Source: Tubiluchus corallicola
Lineage: Eukaryota; Priapulida; Priapulimorpha; Priapulimorphida; Tubiluchidae
DNA: 64,000 bases
Direction of reading: 5' to 3'
Assembly: GCA_030141605.1 (NCBI GenBank)
Contig: JAQGDQ010000022.1
Coordinates: 888,501-952,500 of the forward strand
Position 1 is the first letter of the stretch. Each line of letters starts with the position of its first letter. Below are positions 21,914 through 33,290 of the stretch, piece by piece. Both the position numbers and the translations under genes were made by a program. The notes beneath the pieces are model-generated. The model worked only from the letters and a program-made list of their open reading frames with translations. It had not been told where the DNA came from and ran no database searches.

Positions 21914-22182
21914 AGCACAAAATGTTAGTACAGTTAGCTCAAAGCCTATAAATGTCACACTTGCAGTAGTACTTCCTCTGATAGGAGTTGAAAATTTTAT
22001 TACTAAACTTCAGTTAATTTATAAATTACGTAAATAATGTTATGGTTGGCGCTATTTTTTGTCTTTTCGCACATTATTCCCTAATTAGCAGCAAACAGAA
22101 GCAAGTTTGATAACATGCTTGCATGAGTGGAAAATTAACCTTTGTAATATGTACAGCAAGGCGTGTTATGTGGTATTTAATT

Positions 22183-24023
22183 CTAATAGCCGTTGTTATC
22201 ATCATCACCATCATCAGCTCTACCAAAAAGGTTGTAATAGGATCCGAGGTTGATTCCATAACCATTCTGGGAATCATCATCGCCATCTTCCTCTTCTACC
22301 TCTTGCTCCTCTTCGGCTTCGTCTTCACCTGCACCTGCTCTGAGGTAATATAGTCGGTTACCATAGCCAGCTCCAAGACCATATCCACCCAATCCACCAT
22401 ATCCTCGACCATAACCGCTGCCATATCCTCCCAAACCATAACCACTGCCATATCCAGCGCCATAACCACTGCCATATCCAGCGCCATAACCTCCCAAACC
22501 ATAGCCGCCATAGCCAGCACCATATCCGCCTCGGATTATTCCTGCCCCACGGGCATTCAAAGCAGCATCTCCACCAGCTATTCCGCCAACTCTGACTAAA
22601 CCAACTCCAGCTGCACCACCATCGACTGCGGCACCACCAGCAGCTGCACCATCACCAGCACCAACGGCTCTGACAGCACCAAAACGGACAGCTGGTGCTG
22701 CAATTTGGACAGATTGGATGCCACTGTATGGCAGATTCCGGGCAAGACCATATGAGGCGCCTGCGGCTCCAGCGCCAGCACTCGTGGCAGCTTGGGTGAA
22801 ACTGGCTTGGGCTTCTTGGCTAGCATCACGAGCAGCTTGGCGAGCAGATGCAGCAACACCATGGCCAGCTGCAGCACGATCAGCTGAGGCAGCATTCCAC
22901 TGGGTAGCGTATCCGGCACCATAACGGCGTCCAATGATAGCTTCTTCGGTGGCTGGTGCAGAGCCTGCAGGGACATGAGATGCAGCTCTTGCCTTGGGAC
23001 CTTCAAAGTTGAATGGACCAACTCCAACGAATTCATCAGCACCCTCGAACCTGACAGCATTACCAAGCCCAATCCTGGCACCACCTAGAGCGGTGTAGCG
23101 GCCCCCAACAGCAACTCTGCCAGCTCCAAGACTACCTCTGCCCAGACCACCTCCAAGACTACCTCTGCCCAGACCACCTCCAAGACTACCTCTGCCCAGA
23201 CCACCTCCCAATAGACCACCGCCGAAGCCACCAAACCCATAGCCAGCTCCGTAACCGCCATAGCCAGCTCCATAACCACCAGAGCCTCTTCCATATCCAA
23301 GACCAGCATAGCCTCTTCCATATCCAAGACCGTAACCACCATACCCTCGTCCATAGCCAAGACCGTATCCACCATACCCTCGCCCATATCCACCATACCC
23401 TCGTCCATATCCACCATAACCTAAACCAATTCCTCCATAACCACCTCCATATCCATATCCTGCTCCGTAGCCACCTCTGTATCCTGCTCCTCCATATCCT
23501 CGCAGGAATCCAGCAAAAGTGCCTACAACCTGGAAATTAGAAACAGCTAAATAAGATGAAAAATAGCAACCTGTCATACTTTATTAATTTAAGTGGATTA
23601 TCAGTGTTATCAGTTATTGAAACTGAGGCCTCCTACTGGCAAATTGAGCCACTGAGGAGTCATTGAAAATAGCTCCAATTCTAATCTTCCATGATAAAGA
23701 GCCTTCTCTAAACGTTCTGTGCTTAGTCTGATAGAAGAAACAAACTTATTACAATTTCCCTATATACGTAAGAATATCTCCTCCTTTGCGAATAGAAACC
23801 CTAAAATTTTTATATTTTTGTAAAGACAATATCCATTAATTGATTACAAACGTATATATGATTGGAGGCAGTCAAATTGACTTTATATTAAGTTCGTCAA
23901 GTTAATAACTTGATGATTTTATCATTTAAGAATAACTAATGATTTCGTCTAATTCACGGAGCTAAAAATCATTAATTAATTTGAGAAAATACTTACGCAG
24001 GCTAGCAAGATGAGAATTTTCAT
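22183..24023 (-). CDS. Secreted Gly/Tyr-rich structural protein with acidic tail
   Basis: Two coding exons (minus strand 24023-23997 and 23529-22183) join in phase 0 to give about 457 residues. Exon 1 encodes MKILILLAC and exon 2 begins VVGTFAGF, completing a clean signal peptide of about 15 residues. The mature protein has five zones: a GYGGYG-type block (about 20-115), three identical GGGLGRGSL repeats (about 120-150), an Ala/Gly-rich less repetitive middle (about 150-320), a second GYG block (about 325-400) and a strongly acidic tail (about 407-457) rich in Glu and Asp. No cysteine is evident after the signal peptide, so assembly would not depend on disulfides. The composition resembles extracellular fibrous or mineral-associated proteins such as molluscan shell-matrix or byssal glycine-rich proteins; that assignment is inference. 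Exon 1 begins at an acceptor (exon 23997-24031), and a 5' UTR exon and TATA box lie upstream. Confidence 0.83.
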
Positions 24024-24765
24024 GGTCGGCCCTGAAAGTAAAGAGCAAAGGGGATTGGTGTAATTGCATTTATTGTTATTGGCAAAATAAATAATTTGTA
24101 AATTACTGGAAAAATAAAATTCAGCAAATAAAAATAAAATTGATTGCTCAATTTTGAGAAGTAATTTAGGAAATTTGCGCCTCACAAGAGAAATAATTTT
24201 TCAACTCATCTACTTTGTCTACGGCCACTATCATAGAAAACTTATCTAGAATGTTTTTGCCCCTTCAAAAACCAATATAGTATTTTTAAGTACGCAATAT
24301 TTTTAGTCGAACTAAATAAACGTACGGGACTAGCCTTATGATTTCAACATAAGTAGCCCTATGTAATGTTTTTCGCAACTTTACGTATTTTGCTTTAGTA
24401 GTTCAATAATGAAGTATTATCTTGTAAAATATGTAAAAGCAGTACGACACTTTATACTAACAAAACTAACAAAATAGAAGCATTCATATGAATGATTAAA
24501 ATTCTATGTTGGTGAATATATATAAGCCATGTTCTTGTTTTTCAAACCTTGCATTAGTTCGAGTTTTCAGTGCTTATTGCCTGCGCTGGTGTTTCAACGC
24601 GCGTCGTGCGTCAAACGAAAAGTCAACTAGGATGCGTAAAGCAGGAGGATAAAACACGCAAAATATCATGTCGCAGATTGAAACGCTGGTCAAAAGTGTT
24701 TGTAACGTTTCACAAACAATTATTAATTTATAAGTCATTAAACGAAAAGAAAATGAAATTCTTAC

Positions 24766-24818
24766 CTGGATTCTGGAGATTCCCGTGTAGCAGAGAAGAG
24801 TGCTGCTGCAAGTGTGAT
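24766..24818 (-). other. 5' untranslated exon of the Gly/Tyr-rich gene
   Basis: On the minus strand this GC-richer stretch ends in ATCCAG followed by GTAAGA, a good donor. The matching acceptor TTACTTTCAG lies just before the signal-peptide exon (exon starts at 24031). The 5' boundary is inferred from the TATA box about 30 bases upstream. The intron would be about 734 bp. Confidence 0.6.
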
Positions 24819-24842
24819 ACCGCTTGTCTCGCTTACACCCTC

Positions 24843-24849
24843 TTATATA
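24843..24849 (-). promoter_or_regulatory. TATA box of the Gly/Tyr-rich gene
   Basis: The minus strand reads GGTATATAAGAGGG here, a canonical TATA box. It stands about 75 bases upstream of the first-intron donor, so transcription would start near 24815-24820. A strong TATA promoter fits an abundant, tissue-restricted structural protein. Confidence 0.65.
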
Positions 24850-26773
24850 CCTGCATTCTCGCAAAAAACTAATTAGCGTCTGTAACCCAGTTGTCAACTA
24901 AATTAGAGTTGAAACAGAAATTGGGGCGCTTTGTTAAAACGAACTTGACGCTGTTTTTGTTCAATAGTCATTTGCTAGTACACCTGCCTTAGTAATATCA
25001 TCTTTGGTGATCAATTTCCAAAGAGACAACTGTCGGCTGCTTGGTCTAATGACGTTGTCTAACAAGAAGTTTTTGTTACTCGATTTCTCATTCTTGAGCG
25101 TTTATTAAACTCTCAGGTCTATAGCTGTCGGGTTTTTGTTTTGTAAATTAGCGTCTAGTATCTGTGCTAACTATAATTAGTATTCGCTTGTTTTAAAATA
25201 TATTCGCAGTTAAACTGTACAGATATAGACATCAAAAGTCCAGACGCCCTGTTCTACTGAGTTTGACTTTAAGCGTTAAATAATTATAATATTATCGAAA
25301 ATCTTCAGTTACACAAAAACGCCCAGAAGACGATAGTTTCCTCCGTGAAAGAATAAAATTTTTATTATAACTAATTCACTGGACAGAGAAGATACCTGTT
25401 AACGTTTTTCTTAAAACAGGAATCAACAGACGAAATTTCTGCTAAAGGGCTGAATATAGCAAAGAAGTCCGAAGGAAAAACTGCTTATAATCAATTGTTT
25501 GTTTCGAGTAAAACGTGAGAATGTAGGAAAAGGAATTAGAGATGCTTAATGTAATTGGTTGCGACAATGTTAACACATAAACTTATTTTAATAAAAGGTA
25601 ATAATTTAGTAGGCGATTACTGTTAGAGTTATCGCTTTTCATTAAATGTGGTTAGTTCATGACCAAGTGGATATGCGTACATCTTTGCGTGAATAGCTCG
25701 TAATCGCCTGTATTTTCCGTGCTTGATATGGAGGGCGTCGTTCGTCAAAGTCATCCTGACTGTACAGAGAGATGCATGTATGCTCCAACGTGGCTGAGAT
25801 ACTTCTGCCGATTCAGCTGTTCATCTTAGACGCTTGCCCTTGATAATGAACCGGGTTTCAGTTACACCACAAAATCAAATCATCGCCGAAAAATATAAAA
25901 ATAATAGTAATAATTGACTACACGGATTAATGCTTATCAGTACTGTGAAATGAAATGTTACGAAATGAATAGCCAAGGCCTCGGTGGAAACACACCACGC
26001 GAACAGTGGCTTTATATCATTCAGAATCCATCAGGGCCTGTACATCAACAGTTTTCAACTTTCTGTCCAATTGCAGTTCTAAAAACTATATTTGTGATCG
26101 AACGTTTTTAAATTTCGTATATGAGAAATTTAAAGCGTTCCTGCTTGAATCTATAAGTTTAGTCCTGTCTTTTTTCTCAGAAAGTTGAATAATTCAAGCT
26201 AAATTTATAATAATTAAGTTAGATAAGCACATGTAAGTTATCACAATATGCATGTGCAGTTGAAAGCCGGACCATGTAGGGAAGGTACTATATGCCACGT
26301 GCATAGCCCTATAACTATTTTATGAGCCTTCTGAAGAATTCTACGTCATCATCGTCTTAGGCGCTTCCGTTATGCGACATAACACCATTCATCATTTTGA
26401 TGCCGTTTTCCCGATCAGTTGTCACATGCCAAGTATCTATGTTGTTTATATGCCAAGAGGAGTATTTAATAAATCTTATTTACTAATACTAAATCACGTC
26501 ATTCTTAATATGTCTATTGCATAAAATTTTTCAGGAAGCACTTTTTAAGAGCAACTAACTTACTAAATAATTATTAACTCTTCTGTTGATTTTCTTTACA
26601 GATCGCCATAAACAAGGCCAATGGTCACTAAAAATAAAAGGTTTTACAGTAAAAAGGTAACGATACGAAGGCATATCCAGAATGAAAAAAGAATTCATAT
26701 AACTAATTTGCTAATGATATGTTTTTTGGCTTGAGCCAGCTTGACGTTTCCTAGAGAATTCCACACCTAGGTC

Positions 26774-26829
26774 AGAGAAAAACTGGATTTATAAGAAGCT
26801 GTTCTACATCCCGGAATGCCCAGGATAAG
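26774..26829. repeat. Dispersed repeat, copy 2 (with 5202-5259)
   Basis: It resembles 5202-5259 over about 56 bases, sharing the order aactggat, agctgtt and ggaatg. The two copies are over 21 kb apart, one in a DNase intron and one intergenic. Confidence 0.5.
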
Positions 26830-28667
26830 TTAAAGCTACTTATCAAAGTACTGTAATACTCTGAAATCAATAAAACTTTTATTGCTTTATTAAGATAATA
26901 TAGTTTATGAATGATTGTTTTATTATAAGAGGTAATTTGCTCCCTGCAATAAGGATCTTTTTAACAGATAACTTTCTTATTCCTGGAAGCAAACCCTGCG
27001 GGGCCTCTAGGCCAGCGTATGCAGATAATAAACCGGCCCTACCACCTACAGCGACGCCATCTCACCATTTCTCCACAGCTGTTGGTATCGGGTTCTGCAT
27101 TGTATTGTACATGTATTCAAATCTTAATTGCCTCCATTCTACCCGTCGTTTTTATTACATTGCTACTTCTACTCAATTCAGTTGTTTGTCAAAACCTTGC
27201 GTGCATACATAGAAGCACATGTAGTAATTATCACAGGGCCCCAGGCCTGGACGTCATCAACCTAGAAACTAGAGTTACGAGCATTAGAGAGAGGTATTTA
27301 TAACAAACATTGAAGTGTCAACTTTACACCTAACGAGCTAAAACAGATACTGGAGTTCCCGATTATGCACGTCTTAGTTACCCCTTAGAAGTGCATTGAT
27401 CTATGCAAAACTATAACCACCCTGGATTATACTGATCAGCCTGTTGGTTACTACAGGCGTACTTAACATACGGTTGCTGCAAATAAAACTGGAGGTCGTG
27501 TTTTTTAAGTGCATTTTGTAGTGTAGTTACTGTTCCGCCTGAATAAAAAATTCGCTTCCCATCAAATGCAATACTTCTTACTGTGATACATAACATGCAT
27601 TGTAATAAATATGCTTAGAACCGGACTTAGTACAGACGACATCAAGAACCATATGTAATAAATTTCCCCAACACACGACCGCAACAAAAATTTAACTTTA
27701 TAAAGGGACTGAATGAGTCGTGCAGCTAATCGCAAATTTCACCTCTACAAATCTCTTTCTAATGCACAACAAACGAAGACACAACAGCTCATTGTTTCAT
27801 AATAATTTCAATTATTTTTAATTTCTTGCTACATTACAGGATAACATGAACACAGCTATCAAATATATACTGTCCTATATATTATAATCACACGGAATTA
27901 AGTTAACTTTTGACACAACTTGGAAAAATCAAGCGGTAACTGATCAAGTGCTAGCACGTCTGATTTAATTCAACAAAGCATTTAAATGTCAAGCAGTTGT
28001 TCTTATAACAAAAGCTACTGCTTTCTCTAGTTATAGTATTTTAAATACAAGAGCAAAATCCATTTACATGCAATCAATGGTAAACTGTTACTTGGTGTTA
28101 CCAAAAAAGCACGCATAAAATATTTATGGAAAACCATCATTTGGACAAATTCATTTAATTAAAGTAAGAAACTTTTATTCAAAATGACACAGCCTCATGG
28201 AAGAAGATTAAGGAGACGATTAAAACTCTCCTTAATAATCAAACCAAGATGATTGGTCCCTGTATGTCCCACAGCACCAACCAGCAATCTCACGATTGGT
28301 ATCGATCACCTTACTGCCTTACACATGTGCTACAAACACAAACCGAAGAAATTTGCATCCCAAAGAGACTGTCAAACGGCGGGCTTTATAATTTCATAGC
28401 AGCATAATGACCCGTATTTATGCTGAACTACTCTGCTAGTCAGGGCTGCTTTATACAAATGATTAATGCCAGGAAAAAGGTCAAGTGAGAAAAGAATAAT
28501 AAGTCAATAATAATATAACAAGCAATTTTATGCAACAAACCAGTTAGTTGATTTGAACAAACACTCAGTGAGCAGTAACATTGTTTAATTTGTGAATTTG
28601 CACTATAATTGGCCACAGTAGGTCAGTTAACAATTATTTAATTCTTGGATTCACAGTGTTCAATAAG

Positions 28668-29652
28668 GCTGCATACAGACATGCAATTTTCAGTTGCACA
28701 ATTGAAAGTCGCAAAATCTGTAAACAACTAAAGTCTGTGACAGCACACAGACATGCAATTTTCAATCAAAACACAGTAGTTATACGTAAGAAGGCAGTGT
28801 TATACGAAAAGGCACTATTAAACACATAAAAAAGATAAAAGAAGACCAAATTAATGAAGATAATTAATTCATTCATTCTTCATTCCTACTATTCTTTGCT
28901 ACCATTTTCAAGAAATTCAGTGATACTTAGAAATCGGACACCAAAACCTATGAAGTTTTGAAAATGAACAACCCATTGCCAAACACACTAAAATTAACAC
29001 ATTCATATTCCCCCACTGCTGATTTCTTTTCTTACTACTCTGAACTTTCACAATGAAAAACACCGCTTACAATTATTCTCCAGATTTCCATACTCCGGTT
29101 ACCAGTTTGCCAATCACAACAGCCTCAGAAAAAAATTGTTCATACCCTCATCAATTAAATACACGACTAAATAACTAACTACTAAATAACTTACGACTAA
29201 ATAATTCAGCCTTTTCATATGAACTAGTAAAACTAAATAACTTAACCATTTCGGGTGAACATGCACAGAACAGAAAGCCAGACATAAAGAGTCGTTTCTC
29301 TTTGTTTAAATTTCTCCTTTTAATGTTGACAAAGGTAATGTACAGCCCAATAAAAATTTCTTGAACTCGTGCGATATTAATTGAAGAATTTATACACTCT
29401 GAGAAATCTGTAAGTTGGCATATAGCAAATGAAGTTGTCCTTTCTTCGACTGCTGGTTAGTTATTTGATTAGCCCAATACTTAAGATCTGTTATAAATTT
29501 TATTTCTGACTATATGATATGAGTCTTCCAACTGACTGAAGCAGCAAAAAACAGATGTTCAATTTTTACATGCCTTCATTAAAATTACTGTTAATAATTT
29601 TACCCGATGCATAGTACTAGTTGTGCAATTAAAAACTGCATGTCTGTGCACC
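28668..29652. mobile_element. Putative foldback/MITE-like element
   Basis: The left arm includes ACAGACATGCAATTTTCAGT and TTGCACAA (28668-28712). The right arm (29619-29652) reads the inverse: TTGTGCAATTAAAAACTGCA followed by TGTCTGTGCA. A second direct copy of the left motif occurs at 28744-28768. No coding capacity or clear target duplication was found, so borders are approximate. Confidence 0.45.
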
Positions 29653-30157
29653 CAATTTTGATACACACCAGTGGAGCCCATTCCTGCAAAATGTATCAAG
29701 CCATAAACTGAAACTAGTTTACAAGAAACAGTACGAACTTGCATAAGACAACGTGTGCAAAAAAATGTGGGTCCATTTTACCTGCAGTTTAACAGTCAAT
29801 GCAGTCAAAAAGCAACTTCCTGACATTCTTGTATGTATAAACAGAATTAATGAATATTAACTCTACCAACATTTTATCAACTCAGCTCAGTTCATTTCCT
29901 CAGTTTGAACGTACAAAGTTAATGTTACTACATACAATTAATTACTAAGCACATCAGTATAACATTAATAAACCTCAGGGAAACTATATTACTGTGCGTT
30001 GACATCTCAATAGTTACTAATCAGATGTGTGTATGTTTTACTCACACCTGGAAATGAGATTATAGACAACAACCTTCAGCGCAAAGGAGCTGTTGCTTAT
30101 TAAACCGAATGCGCGAGACAGAATACACTCAAATAATCAGCACCAAATTCCAAATTC

Positions 30158-33100
30158 CTAATCGAAGACCCAGTTTACACAATCGTGCAGAGATAAATTA
30201 GCAACTGCATTTTCTAATTCAGCTGAATTAGTTGGATCTTCTGAAACAGAAAAGAAAAAATGTAAAATCCAGTCTATTAAATAGTTTTTTACTACATCTA
30301 AGATTTGCAATAAAAATCGTTCACTGCCCATCTCCGGTACCATTTCCCTTAAACACTTTAATGTTATGGTGGCAACAACACCAATAAGCAAACCATCTTG
30401 TTTAAAAAGGCACCAACTTAGAACAATCAGCATAATTACTAAACCATTACTGCTTCAATTACGAGTTCTTGTCCTACCTGACTGAATCAAGTAGTCTCAA
30501 TAAGTCATGATTGTCTCAGTAAAAGTTACAACCCCTATGGTAAAACTTTGTGACGCAAAAGGTATTCAACTATTTTTAGCAAAACTTATCCTACAACTTG
30601 AATCAAACAAGAGGTTTGTTGAGGAGCCACAAGAAGAATAAAGCAATGACTTCTTAGCAATCTCTCATACCTTTTGGCAGGACACTAATATCATTCATAG
30701 GTTTCACCGGAGCTAATAAAGATGGCACATCAATGGATAACTTCTTGATTTGACGAATGAATGGGTGGTTCAATAATTGCACTGCTGTAGGCCTGAAAGT
30801 AGACAGTGGACATGTAAACAAACTGTTCTATTTTCACATGTGTAAGAAACATTGACATGATTAACATTGATAAATTAATACAATGCTATAAAGACATAAA
30901 TATGAGTGATTATGGTCTTGGTTCAAACAACATCAGATCTTAATTCCCTGTTCATTGGATCTGCACTTGTCTAAGTGGAGGCATTCAAATTTGTGAAACA
31001 GTTTCAAAAAGAAGGCACTAGGGCAATGAGAACCTTATAAATGAAGAAAATCTCCATTAAGAAAAAGAACTTTTCTAATTACTAGTTAGTTCAATTATTT
31101 TAATTTTCAGTCTTTCGGGGCAATGTTTATTTTTAGCAAGCTTCTGCCAAATTCCAAAAAATTCCACTGTTGCTTATACTACCTTCTCACATGTGATGAC
31201 ATAAACTGTAATAAATTGAAAAATATTATGAATATTTTGCAATCAAAACAGAGTTTCATTGATCTTACACCACTAAACAATTTATTCAATGCAGAATATT
31301 TTGGCATTTGAAATACTTTTAAGTTTACTTAATGTTTTTGAAAACAATATTGATAAAATTGTGTCATTCTGTGTCTCAGCAAACAAATATAAAACATTGC
31401 AACATTACTAATAAAAAACACGTGACAAATGCTTATCCATTTATCTGTTGCCCTTAAACTCCTTCCCGACAGGTACATACATTTACTCGTCATCTGTGAC
31501 AGGTAAAAACAATGCCTTATCAATTAAAGTTTCCACTCTTCACATAATTTGGAAAGGAAACAGCTAGCATACAACAAAATTATATAGGAACAAAAAATTC
31601 TATTATATTCTTTGTTTTCAGTCCTTACAGAAGTTTTTTGAACTCTGGACTTTGGACCTTTTTTGGACAAAACAAACAAAATGCTGCTTTGTGCTTATAT
31701 AGCATCTCAGCATAGCAGTGAACATTGATTTGCTCTGTGCTCATTAGCACAGGCTGTTATTAGTACACCAAGGTAATCTTTGTTGTCATGGTAATGTGTA
31801 TTCATAAAATGTAACAACAGTGAATGCTGGCAGTGAGCAGTACTGTGGATACACTTGAATATTATCGTGCTTTTAAAAGTATGTTAAGAAAAGTGAAAAA
31901 AATGTTAACAGTATTTTAGTGATTTTTGAAATTGGAACAATTTCACATCTGGATTTATTACATGAACAACATTCAGTTGCACCTATGTATAGAAACTAAC
32001 AGTATTTTCTGCACATTCTACTTGTTAATAATACTATGTACACTGCAAAACTTTCAGCCTGTGCAAGATTTATTACAAGAAAATGAAATTATAAAACAAT
32101 ATATTGATGGAAACAACTATATACTATAGTACTATGTAGCCTTACTACATAGCTACTGATTGTGCTGGGAGTCCTAGCTGTCAAATCAATAGCCAGGATA
32201 ATGTGGACTCACATGCAGCAAGCATTGCATTCTTGTACAAATCTTTGTGCCTTTGAACAGCAGTCAAATGTGCAATCTTAGATTGACTTGAAAACCCATG
32301 CAAAGTTTTATACTGAAATGAATGCTCTGCAGTTTTTACAAACAATTTTAGATACAAGCTATCACTTAGAAGCTAGAAAACTTTGAAATGAAAACTCTAC
32401 TCAATGAAGACTTTGGAAATTTTTTAATCGTTCTCTTAATTACTCCATTGAGTAAAACAATGTAAACATTAAATTTAGTGGTAGAAAGAAAATTTAATTC
32501 TCTTTCAGAAAATACATCTACAGGTTTGCGCTAGTATCTCATGCAGTTATGTTGTTATGGGCAGTTTTATTCGAGGATGACAACCACTGAAATATTCCTA
32601 ATCATAAAGTAGTTAAGTCACTTATGGATTACTAATGCACACACAATAATACTCTCAAAAAATACTAAACATTGCTATGCCTATAGGTTGTGAACAGTGG
32701 TACATATGGAATAAAGTAAAGAAAGCCTAACGGTTACAGTAACTTCAAGAAATGATAATTAAGTGAAGAAGTCACTAATTACCTAAGTGAAGGATTTCGG
32801 TGAAGACAAGCTTCAACAAATTGATGAAATGAATGAGAGAAGGTTCTATGATACGGAAGTCGCAGGGTTTCCATCTCTGTGTCCTGGCCTGCAAAGCAAA
32901 ATATGAAAGCTTCATCTACAGCATAAACACAAATTACAGATGGATGATCATCAAGCATAACCCAATATTCAAAATTAATAGAAGTTTGAATTCCATCAAA
33001 AAGATGACTTTGTAGAAAAAGCTTTTTAAAATTGTGTTTACAGCCTACTTCAAAACGACTTCTGATTCACAGACAGTGTGTGACAGACTTATTCTTATGT

Positions 33101-33245
33101 TATTGATGTGAAAACAAGACCTACCAACCGGGCTTAAGTGCTGATGACAAAGAACGTTAAGTAAGTGTCTGCCCAACTCCTACTGGTTGTATATTTAAGC
33201 AGTTATTACTGGTTATCATTGCAAGAATTTAATTTCCCATTTGTG

Positions 33246-33290
<45 letters not shown>

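Larger units (their letters stand above)
20310..22182. other. Convergent 3' flanks of NDUFA4 and the Gly/Tyr-rich gene
   Basis: This AT-rich DNA separates two genes that point toward each other. It holds the 3' untranslated sequences of both and nothing else recognised. Candidate polyadenylation signals are AATAAA on + at 20870-20875 and its complement for the minus gene at 21908-21913. Confidence 0.5.
24850..30157. other. Gene-poor region between the Gly/Tyr-rich gene and STRAD
   Basis: No gene was recognised in this 5.3-kb stretch. It contains a dispersed repeat copy at 26774-26829, inverted-repeat arms at 28668-28712 and 29619-29652, and small open frames without family resemblance. A 33-codon Cys-containing frame at 25728-25829 is noted as a curiosity only. 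Confidence 0.5.

Noticed and set aside
22296-23417. Met/Val-rich and Leu-rich frames overlapping the Gly/Tyr-rich gene
   Set aside because: They are out-of-frame shadows of its GGN-TAY repeats on the same strand.
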